The notes under the pieces are model-generated. The model searched no databases. It was not told where the DNA came from and saw nothing but the letters and a program-made list of their open reading frames with translations. The position numbers and the translations under genes were made by a program. 64,000 nucleotides of DNA from Haemaphysalis longicornis. Taxonomy: Eukaryota > Arthropoda > Arachnida > Ixodida > Ixodidae. Below, in pieces: positions 46,101 to 55,090 of this stretch. Position 1 is the first letter of the stretch. Every line of letters starts with the position of its first letter. The DNA is taken from positions 62,001 through 126,000 of the forward strand of contig JABSTR010000952.1 of assembly GCA_013339765.2 (NCBI GenBank), in the 5' to 3' direction.

Positions 46101-49100
46101 GCTCCACGAGATAAAAGTTGCTCTGTATTTTGTGCTATGGGTGAGCTGAAATCACTGGAGGAAATTGCTTCTTTAATTATATAATTATATGCATTACTGT
46201 TTGCTTGTTTTTTTGAAAACAGTGCTTCCCAGCAAAGCAGAGCAAGATTTTGTGGCTCCGTTTTGGTGCTTTTTATCTTATATCTGTTTTTTTGTAGCGT
46301 ACATTGCGCTGAAACCTGTGGCAAAATTACGTTATTCTTCCAGCCCCAGTGTGAAGTTGATAGAATTTTTCACCCCGTGGTTGTCATTTATTGTGCCCTT
46401 CGAGGGTAAGCGGGGGTAGCGTTTGTTGGAACCCAAGCTGGAAGTGTGTCATTTCCATGGTATTACAGCTTTGAAGCTTCCGAGGGCTCAGTTAGCAAAC
46501 AGTAGAGGCAGTGTTGTCCGTCTTTCCACGGAGCTTGCGCTGCAGGGGTAAAAGCTTCCAGTTTCACCTTCTCCATCTGGTGAATATCTGACAGCTCAGT
46601 AACATAATGCCCGTGTTCTAAGGAGAAATTCTCTGGTGCTCAAGCCCATTCAGGCTACTGTGTCACATCAATAGCAAAGGTATTTTTAGCATCTCAAATA
46701 TGCTGAAGGGCTCATCAGCTGTTTGGTTTAACCGTTTGGGGGGAAGCAGTGTACGCCTTCGTACTTTGTCCATTCTCAGCTCGACGGAGAGCCAGAAAGG
46801 CAATTCAGTGGTGCCAGAGCTGATACGATGCCGGCCTGAAGGGGGCGGGAGCCAGAGTGCCTAGCAGGGGCCGGAGCTAGACGTGGGCTGATAGGGAAAG
46901 CTTCTGCACATCGCGATTTCGACCCCTGGCATAAAGATACTTTGCTTTTACCTGCAATATCTTCCTCCCAAAGCATTGAGTTTTTTTTTTTAATTTGTGA
47001 TATCTTACGTTTATTGAATAGTAGTTGCAGGCCTGCAACTGCCATTATTTGCATGTCGAATTTCTCATTTGCACAACACAGGCAATTCGGTTAAATCAGT
47101 TCAGTGGCCGTGAAGGACTTTACTGTTGGACTGTTTAGCCCACTTGGTTGCAAAGCTTCTGAAGTACTTGTGTTTTGCTCTGTTTCACAGAATTAGTCAA
47201 CTAGAGCTTCGACAGCACATTGACACTTTGGCAGAGGGTAAGTGCATTGTTTTGTCATTCTTGGGCATTCTGGGATTTAACTGTGCGCTGTTTGTGCCTG
47301 CTTTTTCACTTTATTTTCTTATGATTGTGGCTTTATGTGGAAGTAGGTGGATTGGTGTCGTTTATTCTATGGGTTATTTTCTGTGTACAGTGGCGTATAT
47401 AGATTATTTAACTGCTACTTGCAGACCTTCGGGCACTGTCTGAAAACCAGCAGATACCGTATGACCTTGACAGCTATGTCAAGAAACTTGTGAACGCCAA
47501 GAGAAGGGTGGTTCTAGTTAATAGTATCCTTCAAAACACTCAGGTAAGCTTTTTGTTTTCGAATGTGTCAAGTTTTGCCAGTGTACTACTTGGGACTTCC
47601 CATTTCCTTTTTTTAGTGCAATGCTTGTTAAAGGCAGGGTTTAGGCTTTCAAGGTAAAAAAGACCATGATGGTACAGCGAGCTCATTTGAAGATATGTGG
47701 GTCTAACTGCAAAAAGTCGGTATTTTTTGCAGGTATAACCACAAGGTCAGACCTTAAGGATGACTTGTGTTCTACAGCAGATTGGTCCTTACCTGTGACA
47801 CCGTGAAGCACATCACACAATTACCCATAGTCTGATTATATTCGCTTCACTGTGGTCAGGCATTATCCGCATCATCATCTTATCATTCTCTCTTGCAGGC
47901 AACGCATTGCTACTCTTTCAGTCTGTTAACCCTTTCGATAGAGAAAACTGCCTCAATTGTAATAACACGCAGTTATATTTATTTTATTCGAATTGTTACT
48001 ATTTAAACCCAGTGGCAAATTTCCAGATGATCTTTAAAAACGTATGCCAAATTTTAACAAGTTAAAGGTGATCTGTTGGAGATCCGGTATCGCCCAGCAC
48101 GCTGACATGAGGGTTATTGTGAGCCATGTGGCGTCATAGATGCACACGTGCTACGGCCTCCGCGGTAAGCTCTGTCGCCATGGTGTTGCTGAGTGCGGAC
48201 ACTGTGCACATACTCACATGCACAAAATACCTGTGTGCCAAGCCACCAGGAAGAGCTCTGCTGTGCTCCCCACTGCGCAGGTGCAGCGCGTGCTAACACT
48301 ACACGTCCCCTTCCCCGCCGTGCTATAGTTCGATTTCCCTGGCTTGCTTTACCAAGGCTTCACACAGGTTACACAGAATTTGACGATTTGAGCCTCCTAG
48401 GCTGAGGCATGAAAAATAACTGAAGTGTTTAAATTTTAGTTTAGGGTTGAAGTGTTGTGCTAGACACAGCAAGAAATGATTTCCTGCCTTTGTGGCCTAG
48501 TCCAGTGGCCGACATGTGCTACTGAGAAGATGAGTTTGCTTCAAACTAAATTTACGGTCTGTTTGACATAAAGTGCACATTTTTATTTGAAGCATTTGAG
48601 GCTATAGTGTGGTGTTTAATCAGTAGTGTTGTGACTGACCATTCACTCCACATTGGTGGCTAGGGTTGTCACTTTTCCGCGAAAAAAAAAAAAAAAACCG
48701 GCCCTTCCGGGCCGGTGTGAGGGGGAGCGAGGTATATAGAATGTTTAATTTGTGTTGAAAAAAAGACACCATGGTTCTGACATGCAGTGCCATTTATTGT
48801 AGCGTTTTCTTAGAGAGAAATCAACATAACGTTTGTACTGAAAGTGATTGAGAGCTTGGTTATTGCTCTGTATGTGCTTCACTGAAAAGTAATCGCAATT
48901 GCTGACTGCGGTGGCAGCATTTCGTTGTTTTGTTTCCTCCCTTAGGTCCCCCTCCATCTCAGGCAGCGCTCGCCCGCGTATTTTCTCTGCTCGCGTGTCC
49001 TTGCGCAACTTGTCGACACATATTTATCGTCTTAGTTGTTGAACTGACGCTTATAAAACGCCAAAACTGACATATTCGCGGCACGAGGGCCAAAAAAACT

Positions 49101-49936
49101 GGCCAATGACGGCCGGTTTCAAGTATGCACCGGCAACTGGCCCGCTGTTTAAAAAACCGGTCGGGCTGGTCCAAAACCGGGCAAGTGGCAACCCTATTGG
49201 TGGCAGCAGTGCACGGAGAGAGAGTGAGTGAGAGGGAAGAAACTAGCTCACTTTGAGCGCACTGAGTGTGTTGCGAGTGTGATGGGCATATGCTGCATCT
49301 GGCTGCTGCACAGGCCTTCTATGGCGAAATTGAAAGAGGTTTGCAAATTTCAGCAAGTCAAAACAAGTCTGAAACATACTGTAGCAGGTGCAAGCTATCA
49401 TCAGTCTGCACTGTGAATGCTTGGCTCGGAGCATGGGAGACAAACTGGACAGTGTAAGCACAAGGCCTTGGAAAACGTGTCCAGTGTACAACATGTGGAC
49501 TTGGCTCTTGCTTCTGCAGGATGCTATTGCATACCACGCTTGTAAAATGCTATACATGCGCCATGGCCAGGTTACAATCGCGTTGGCGGAAGCCTGTCTG
49601 TTTTTTTTGGAAGGAAGATGTGCGGATAATACCACTCGTTGTTGGTTGCTTTATCAGTTAAAGACAGATTAACATATTAATGGCACATATGCAACGTGCT
49701 TTGTTTTAGTATTTTGCTTTTTTATTGTGGTGAGAGTGTTTATCGCCTTGTATTACTTTAACTGTGTATCTTTTTCCTAAAGAGCCTTCAGTTGTTCAAC
49801 TGTGCATTAATTTTCCCTGCCTCGTTTACTTGTTCCAAAGGAACGGCTCAATAGAATAAACCAGAGCATCACCCGCGAGAATGAGAGACGTACGGCGCTA
49901 CTGGAACCACAAGCTTCTACGCCAAGTGAAGGGTAG
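36961..49936 (+). CDS. SNAPIN: SNAPIN (SNAP-associated protein, BLOC-1/BORC subunit), complete coding region
   Basis: Snapin is a small coiled-coil subunit of BLOC-1 and BORC that also binds SNARE proteins. It acts in lysosome-related organelle biogenesis, lysosome positioning and synaptic vesicle fusion (family knowledge). Four exons (36961-37106, 47191-47237, 47425-47543, 49841-49936) join in phase to 135 codons plus TAG; human Snapin has 136. Matches include RDCLAEGIIGLLLPTVEQID (human RDLFAEGLLEFLRPAVQQLD), SQLELRQHIDTLAE, YDLDSYVKKLVNAKRRVVLV, NSILQNTQERLNRIN and ENERR. All introns are GT-AG. The ATG at 36961 has purine -3 and G +4. The frame is open upstream to an ATG at 36748, but that stretch does not look Snapin-like and is taken as leader. 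Intron 1 is about 10.1 kb and full of transposable elements. Confidence 0.95.
37477..37974. mobile_element. CAGGGGGGATTAAAAG MITE, copy 1
   Basis: A 498-bp element with TA on both sides (37475-37476, 37975-37976). The left end CAGGGGGGATTAAAAGAAAT mirrors the right end ATTTCTTTTATCCCCCCTG. The inverted arms are long: CATGCG, GTGGCGAC and GAGGCG blocks recur in reverse. The structure is close to a full-length imperfect palindrome. Confidence 0.85.
38111..38607. mobile_element. CAGGGGGGATTAAAAG MITE, copy 2
   Basis: Second copy of the same element, 497 bp, in close tandem (about 134 bp apart). It has identical outer 20 bp and TA flanks (38109-38110, 38608-38609). The right end shows a small deletion next to GTTCGCATTATTTTAATC. 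Confidence 0.85.
38805..39600. repeat. Inverted-repeat region with a long chance open frame
   Basis: The left arm (about 38805-39012) and right arm (about 39365-39600) are diverged inverted copies. For example, GTCGCTGTGCCCGTCACCTT mirrors AGGCGACGGGCACAGCGAC, and CGCCTGGTTTGAGACC mirrors GGTCTCAAACCAGGCG. A 345-codon minus frame (39986-38949) crosses it but has no recognisable domain. It probably exists because the GC-rich repeat lacks stops. Confidence 0.6.
40226..40352. repeat. Short inverted repeat
   Basis: CGCCCACCTCCCCTCGCG at about 40228 mirrors CGCGAAGGGGAGGTGGGCG ending at about 40352, separated by about 90 bp. The opposite arm carries one extra base. Confidence 0.65.
40664..41030 (-). 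mobile_element. LINE 3'-end fragment with (TATC)n tail
   Basis: On the minus strand CACTATGATGTGCAATAAAC is followed by CTATCTATCTATATATC repeats, a microsatellite-like LINE tail. The upstream part has A-rich stretches. No coding sequence was recognised. Confidence 0.45.
41506..41555. repeat. Short tandem repeat TTACCTTGTGATTG (3 units)
   Basis: Three direct copies of a 14-bp unit, with small spacers. Confidence 0.8.
41988..42224 (+). pseudogene. Non-LTR retrotransposon polyprotein C-terminal fragment
   Basis: The plus frame reads WVWAGHVMRRKDNRWSLRVT, then TEWIPRQGK, RWADEIKKFAGINWSQLA, an in-frame stop, and then GQDNWRSMGEAFVLQW. This is the well-known C-terminal tail of endonuclease/reverse transcriptase LINE proteins abundant in ticks. 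It is a 5'-truncated, dead copy in SNAPIN intron 1. Confidence 0.8.
42775..44269. other. SNAPIN intron 1, middle part; no gene recognised
   Basis: AT-rich sequence. A short inverted pair around AAACGTAAAAACAG and CTGTTTTTACATTTT (about 43838-43930) was noticed. Nothing else was recognised. Confidence 0.35.
44270..45780 (-). pseudogene. LINE reverse transcriptase fragment (jockey/CR1-like)
   Basis: Read on the minus strand, the fragments follow the usual RT order: HGFRKGF, CIFLDFSKAFNRVPH, SGVPQGSVLGPLLF, INDLP, IRLFADDCILY, then KCKVISFSRK and YKYLGVHFTSNLSWASHI with PQLEFASPVWSPH. FADD is the RT catalytic motif. TGA stops interrupt it before HGFRKGF and after GPLLF, so it is inactive. The 3' end (about 44290-44360) has CCCCTACAGGGGCCTGTAAG and AAATAAAATTTTAAA. 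The 5' part, including any endonuclease domain, is missing. Confidence 0.87.
45781..47190. other. SNAPIN intron 1, distal part; no gene recognised
   Basis: AT-rich sequence with no bounded element or coding exon recognised before the exon 2 acceptor. Confidence 0.4.
47191..47237 (+). CDS. SNAPIN: SNAPIN exon 2
   Basis: This small 47-bp exon completes Arg and encodes ISQLELRQHIDTLAE plus one base. It matches ESQVELREQIDNLATE in human Snapin. The acceptor is TTTCACAG|AATTAG and the donor is GAGG|GTAAGT. Confidence 0.93.
47425..47543 (+). CDS. SNAPIN: SNAPIN exon 3: core coiled coil
   Basis: This exon completes an Asp codon and encodes 39 codons ending NSILQNTQ. It contains YDLDSYVKKLVNAKRRVVLV, the most conserved Snapin block. 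The acceptor is ACTTGCAG|ACCTTC and the donor is CAG|GTAAGC. Intron 2 is only 187 bp. Confidence 0.95.
47544..48660. other. SNAPIN intron 3, proximal part
   Basis: No gene or bounded element was recognised. The 8-bp target duplication TTGGTGGC of the following hAT-like element lies at its end (48653-48660). Confidence 0.4.
48661..49196. mobile_element. hAT-like MITE, copy 1 (SNAPIN intron 3)
   Basis: The ends TAGGGTTGTCACTTTTCC and AAGTGGCAACCCTA are mirror copies. The 8-bp duplication TTGGTGGC is perfect on both sides (48653-48660 and 49197-49204), diagnostic of hAT-type insertion. A copy with the same ends lies at 50846. The interior (536 bp) has no transposase. Confidence 0.9.
49841..49936 (+). 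CDS. SNAPIN: SNAPIN exon 4 with stop codon
   Basis: This exon encodes ERLNRINQSITRENERR and a short tail ending STPSEG, then TAG at 49934-49936. The human equivalent is ERLRRLNHNVAKETARRRAM. The acceptor is TGTTCCAAAG|GAACGG. An AATAAA hexamer lies inside the coding sequence (49855-49860, codons RIN) and is probably not used. Confidence 0.93.
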   Translation, partial: ERLNRINQSITRENERRTALLEPQASTPSEG

Positions 49937-50845
49937 TTTCGCAAGGCCAACTTGTGCTCCTGCGGACATTCCAAATGAACAGTGAACTGTCATGACCTGA
50001 ACAGTGTGTGGCAGGGATGGTGACCAAGTGCTCCAACGCTCGATGTAGACCATCTCATCTCCATCTATCTTGCACTCAGTGCACATACTAACTGCATGAA
50101 CTGCGTGCATTCTAATCAGTTGCCGACATGTACTTGTGCCTTATGTGCTGTGTTGCTTTAAGTTTTAGCTGTTGGACACTCAAGTTGGTGGTGTCGGAAC
50201 ACTATAATGCAGTCCAGCAATGGCATTGCCTAGAAGTCCAAGACTGACACCCGTTAGGGCCCTATGGCTTAAATTGCACTTTAGCTTTAAAGTTCCAGTG
50301 GTCAAAGCAAAATTTAAATGCAGAGTTTCGGGCAAGGTTATTCGTAATTGTTCACTGCAGATTTGAGCACTGTGCAGCTCCATTTACGTGATAAAAATTT
50401 GTCTCATTTAAAATCTGTGCTGCCAACTTCGCCTTAATGAGGCGAGGTGGGGAGGTGCTGCTTTCAAAGCACTGCTTTCAGCATGAGCAGGTAGCGTTGA
50501 GTAGGCCCTACTAATGCTTCGAAGAAGCAGTGCAGGAAAATAACGTTGAATCCCCTGAGTATTTAACATTATACCAGCTGGGAAAGTAGAAAGGAACAGT
50601 TGGCAGTCCTTTCCATCCTCCTCAACAGCGTGTTACGAGAGGGAATTTGCGTTGACCTTCAGTGTAACGCTTCAACATGTATGTATATGATGTTTGCAAA
50701 CGGAAAGCAAGCAATTTTTTTTTTTTTTTTTCAAATAACCTCCAAGCAAATTTGAGTAGTTAAAGAAAAAGTAACCAACAGCACCCGCAAACGTTGCTAA
50801 GAGAACTCAATTGGCTATTCATTTTCGTGCAACACGTGCAACAGT
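49937..50845 (+). other. SNAPIN 3' UTR and downstream sequence
   Basis: No AATAAA was seen in the first 900 bp after the stop. The nearest plus-strand AATAAA hexamers noted are at 53868-53873 and 54655-54660, so either the 3' UTR is long or a variant poly(A) signal is used. Confidence 0.35.
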
Positions 50846-51568
50846 TAGGGTTGCCACCTATCCCCGAAAAAAAACCCTGGCCCTCCTGGGGCGGGGTATT
50901 AGAAGGTTGAATTTGTGTTGAAAAATAAGACGCCATGCTTTTTTGACATGCAATGCCATTTATTGTAGCGTTTTCCTAGAGAGAAATCAACATAAGGTTT
51001 GTACTGAAAGTGACTGAGATTTTGGTTATTGCTCTGAATGTGCTGCACAGAAAAGTTACCGCACATACCTCGTTTAAAGCTCTTTGCATCTGAATCCACA
51101 GAACGAACGTTAAAAAGTATGCAGTGCATATGACGTAATGTGTTTGATATTCATGTATACATACATGCACAATACTATGCAATACACCAACATTGCAGAA
51201 CAACAAAAAAATAAAATTCCATACGCTCGCCACCTGCCATTTGTGGATTTTGAATGTATGCGGCAGCACTTGCTGACCGCAGCAGTGACTTTTCGTTGTA
51301 TAGTTCCTCCCCCTGGGACCCCTCCATCTCGGGGAGTGCGCTCGTCCCGCGTATTTTCTCTGCTCGGATGTATTTAGGCAGCTTGTCGACACACAATTTA
51401 TCGTCGCAGTTGCTCAATTGACACTTATGAAACGCCCCCAAAAATAATCATGGCACGATGGCCAAAAGAAAAGGCCAATGACGACTGGTTTTAAGTACGG
51501 ACTGGCAACTGGCCCACTGTCTAAAAAACCGATCGGGCTGGTTATAAACCGTTCAGGTGGCAACCCTA
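50846..51568. mobile_element. hAT-like MITE, copy 2
   Basis: The ends TAGGGTTGCCACCTATCC and CAGGTGGCAACCCTA mirror each other. The flanks GCAACAGT and GCAATGGT agree at six of eight positions, a decayed 8-bp duplication. It shares the interior block CAATGCCATTTATTGTAGCG with copy 1. It is 187 bp longer, so the two are different deletion derivatives of one parent. Confidence 0.85.
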
Positions 51569-52783
51569 GCAATGGTGGATGAACTTCGACAGTCGCAAAG
51601 AAAAGCCCTAGCTGGAGTCTAGAGAATTGCTTTGCAGTGGTCCCCAGCAGGGTATTTAGATGTAGCTTAAACTTGGCCCTGCTCGTAGGAATGAATGGAC
51701 AGCGAAGCTGTTAAAATGCCAATGAAATGGTATTACTAAATGAATGATAAATGCACTTGGAATTGCAATTTGACAATTCTTCATTTATGAATGTGTTGAC
51801 TGGGACAATACACTATTGTTCCTAATTTGTAATTTAGCATTCTCTTGAACTAACTATTTAGCCGAATGAAACTCGGAAGGACTGCAGTTTTATCTTAGCA
51901 GACATACGTGGGACTGTTCGTTCCACAGTGGCTTTGTAGTGCGGCCTGGAATGGCTTAGGAGTGGCAGCTTCATGCTATTTGTATTAAAGCTGCAACTGA
52001 TAGTTACTCATGATGCCTACTGAGATGAAACTTCCCACGGTTATGTAGTTATTGAGCAGTCCAACATCATGTAATTTGTTTCAGGATAGTTTTTATAAAA
52101 CGCGAATTAGAGTCGTTTTGTGTAACCATACTCCTCCTGTAGATGTATTAACAGCAGTCAAGAGTTGTGAATAGTGTACAACTCCACAGTGAACCAATTA
52201 TGACAGGTAAGTGAAACCCAGCCTAATGACAGAGTATCTTAGTAGCCAACTTCACTATTTTATTCGATACCTACATTAGATTGATAGCTACAGGGCATTC
52301 GTGAGAACGTTGGCTTTTCTGTGAAGCACATTCTGCTGACTCACCAAGGCACGCAAAAATCCAGAGGAGTGAGCCGTCTACTGCTTTACTGCAAAAAATT
52401 GGTGCAGCTAAGAAAAAAAGAAAACTAAACACAAAACAAAACAGTCAGGAGAAAAACATTTTGAAAATACGTTCAGCCCATGTAGGATCTGAACTTGCCA
52501 AGTCAGAGCCCCTCATTCATAATTACGGCGGGCAAGCTGTATATAACTTGTGTGTGTGTGTGTGTGCGTGTGCGTGTGCGTGTGTGTGTGTGAAGATTCC
52601 GGGGGCCCTATTCTCGACATTGCCTGGGCACCGCCAGGCAATTATTAAAATTCTTATTAAATTCCAGCCATTGCGACTACCCTGAAAGCCGATCAAACAG
52701 GGTTTTTGGAGAGTGGCAATGGCCAGATAAAGACGAGACTAGGGCCCAGCAGACACGCATGCAGACCACAAATCTTAGATAAA
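51569..52783. other. Downstream of SNAPIN, no gene recognised
   Basis: AT-rich, with a (TG)n/(CG)n microsatellite at 52549-52592. No bounded element otherwise. Confidence 0.4.
52549..52592. repeat. (TG)n microsatellite with CG interruptions
   Basis: About 22 dinucleotide units of TG with four C-for-T changes. Confidence 0.95.
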
Positions 52784-52948
52784 TAGCGCGTTTTAGCTGA
52801 CCGTTTTTCACGGTCCGCCCCGCTCCGATAGCAAGCGGGAGCGCAATTGCGCATGCGTGGTGGCCGCGAACAGCATTGGCTGAGGTTTCGCTGAGTGTGC
52901 CGCCGGTACCGGAGCAGACCGTCGAAGCTGGTCAGCTAAAACTCTCTA
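52784..52948. mobile_element. Short MITE with TTTTAGCTGACC ends
   Basis: TAGCGCGTTTTAGCTGACC and its mirror GGTCAGCTAAAACTCTCTA bound a 165-bp element. Inner blocks CGGTCCGCCCCGCTCCG and CGGAGCAGACCG continue the mirror. No target duplication was firmly resolved. Confidence 0.75.
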
Positions 52949-53490
52949 ATGCTATCTCAGCAATGCTTCCGTAAATTACTAGTGGTGTTACATTTGTACG
53001 AGTGCATTTGTTTTTGTTTAAGATTTATTTATAGAAAGTGTGTGATGCTTTTTTTTTTTTCCGGGGTCGGTGGCTACCCCCCTTCTTTTTCTCATTCCAC
53101 CCCTACTGCATTGCAGTGGGCCTTAGGTGATATTGTGGGAGGCATGGTGGCAGTTCGTATCATGTGTTGACAGGTGGTGCCAGTGAAGTGATTGGAGAGG
53201 CACTGTAGCAATCATTTCTCTTTCTTGTTTTAATGTTGCACCTGTTACAGTGTCACTGTGTGCACAATTGTATGCTTGCATCAGCACAGAGGTTTGTGTC
53301 TGCAAGTTGCTAACTATTGTTGTAGCACGTTTTGGCAAAATGCTCAAATGTGCGGTCATCTTTTAGATCCATGAATAGCACCAAGATGTAGCGCGTCTCC
53401 TTCGTTGTTGAAGAGGTCCAGGGTAAAATCCTAGTGATACACTTTGATGCGAAAGCATTAGATGACTAACTTTGTCTCAGGATAGTACAC

Positions 53491-53770
53491 AAGATGGTAC
53501 ACAAAGTGGCCACCGGCACAAAGAAAAAAAAAAAAAAAAAAAGAAGAAGCAGGTCACAGAATGCTTGAGTTGATGCCAAATTTCTCAGGGAAGCTCCTGT
53601 AAGCAGCATAAAATCCAGGTGGGAATTGCCTCCGAAACGAAATGAGCATGCACCCTCGACACCGCGATGGTTACAGGAGCTTACCTGAGAAATTTGGCAT
53701 CAACTCAAGTATTCTGTGACCTGTTTCTTTTTTTTTTCTTTGTGCTGTCGGCCATTTTGTGTACCATCTT
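53491..53770. repeat. Strong ~280-bp hairpin
   Basis: The left arm (53491-53602) and right arm (53671-53770) are near-perfect inverted copies, e.g. GAGTTGATGCCAAATTTCTC and GAGAAATTTGGCATCAACTC. The loop is 68 bp. Each arm contains an A (or T) run, longer on the left. No coding potential. Confidence 0.85.
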
Positions 53771-54654
53771 TCGATTAAGTTCCAGCTCGCTAAAGGTAAA
53801 CCTAGTGAATGCATTCAGACATTCCACTTGGAAATGTGCGTGGCAGACATGTACTGCGGCTTAAATGAATAAATTGAGCGTGCCAATTACAGAAGCAGTT
53901 TTAGGCAAGTAGAAAAGTACATTCCTGCAGAGTGTCTTTTTTGCTTGTCATGCAACAGTGCGGCATCCATTGAAGCCTGTGACTGTATGGCGCTTGTGCT
54001 GGCCTGATGTTAAGCCAATCATTATGCTTTAAGGTCTAATTCTGTCAACCGGTATCCGCAGATCAACGTCCAGTGAGCTTGATGTAGCTTGGCATGTTGT
54101 AAGGCATTACGGCTGTGTAACTTTAAGCCTATATGCAAGGCTAACAAGTGGCTGAGGCTCTTGGTCATAGTTGTGGAGAGAAGAGAAAGACTCTGAGGGA
54201 AAAGGTTCATCATGATACTGAAAAGACACGTGTTCAACTGGACAAAAAATGCTTTCACACTTCACCGTAAGGAATGCTTAGGTGACATAGGAATTTTTAT
54301 TTTGTTTCAACCTGTTGCAAGCAGTGTTGTAATGCCTTTTGTTCATGAAAAATGGAGCTTGCAGTGTGAAACGTTGAAATGCCACGCGCAATGCTAGCTG
54401 TTAGTGTACACAGCCAAAAAGGCGGCACAGGTGCAAGTGGTCATGTATTCAGGGATGTGAAATAAGTCCATATTTGTTTCTATCGGTAAAGTGAGAAAAA
54501 ACTGCATCTTTTTTCAGCCGCGTACAGGCACACTGCCTTCTGTGCAGTAGTTGCAAGAGCTGTGCTCCCAGTAGTTTGGATGACATGCCACATGACCACT
54601 GGAGCCTTAGCTGGGTGTTGCTCTTGCTGTTTCCATTCCAAGCTTTAGTGTTGC

Positions 54655-54660
54655 AATAAA
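54655..54660 (+). promoter_or_regulatory. Candidate plus-strand poly(A) signal
   Basis: An AATAAA hexamer (in TTGCAATAAAGGCATG) lies 0.4 kb before the opposing signal at 55085. It is a possible distal 3' end for SNAPIN. Nothing in the sequence proves use. Confidence 0.3.
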
Positions 54661-55084
54661 GGCATGCACGTTTGTGTATTAAGTGGAGCGCAGCCTACTG
54701 GCACACATCGGTTTCTATTGCCTGGGTAGTCACCAATTGCTGCAAGTCACAAGTGGTCACCAATGTCAATGTTTGTAAACAGAATGTGTTCTTTGCAATT
54801 GTGTAAAGAATCAGCAGAATTAAAGGTAATGCCTTGACTATTTCAAAGTAGCCTGGTTTTAAATCTCTATGCAAGCGCTTGTTACGACTGACCTTATGCT
54901 GCAGGCGCATGTACGAAATATCCTGCCGGCATTTCCAATCTCTTCAAAGCCAGGAGCTCTAAATGCTGGTAGGGGAGGGTTCACAAAACTTGGGTGCAAG
55001 CTTTAGCACCTTGAGTCTGGATGCTGCGTGCAGATGTCACCCGAGGATAACAGTTAACACAAGAAACGTATTGTCATAATGCAA

Positions 55085-55090
55085 TTTATT
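55085..55090 (-). promoter_or_regulatory. Candidate minus-strand poly(A) signal
   Basis: On the minus strand GCCAATAAATTGCATTATG is a canonical AATAAA in a plausible cleavage context. It begins a 6.5-kb repeat-poor stretch to its right, as expected for the end of a long 3' UTR of a minus-strand gene whose coding region would lie right of the window. Confidence 0.4.

Noticed and set aside
49855..49860. Poly(A) signal AATAAA in SNAPIN exon 4
   Set aside because: It lies inside conserved coding sequence (RIN codons) and its use would remove the C-terminus.
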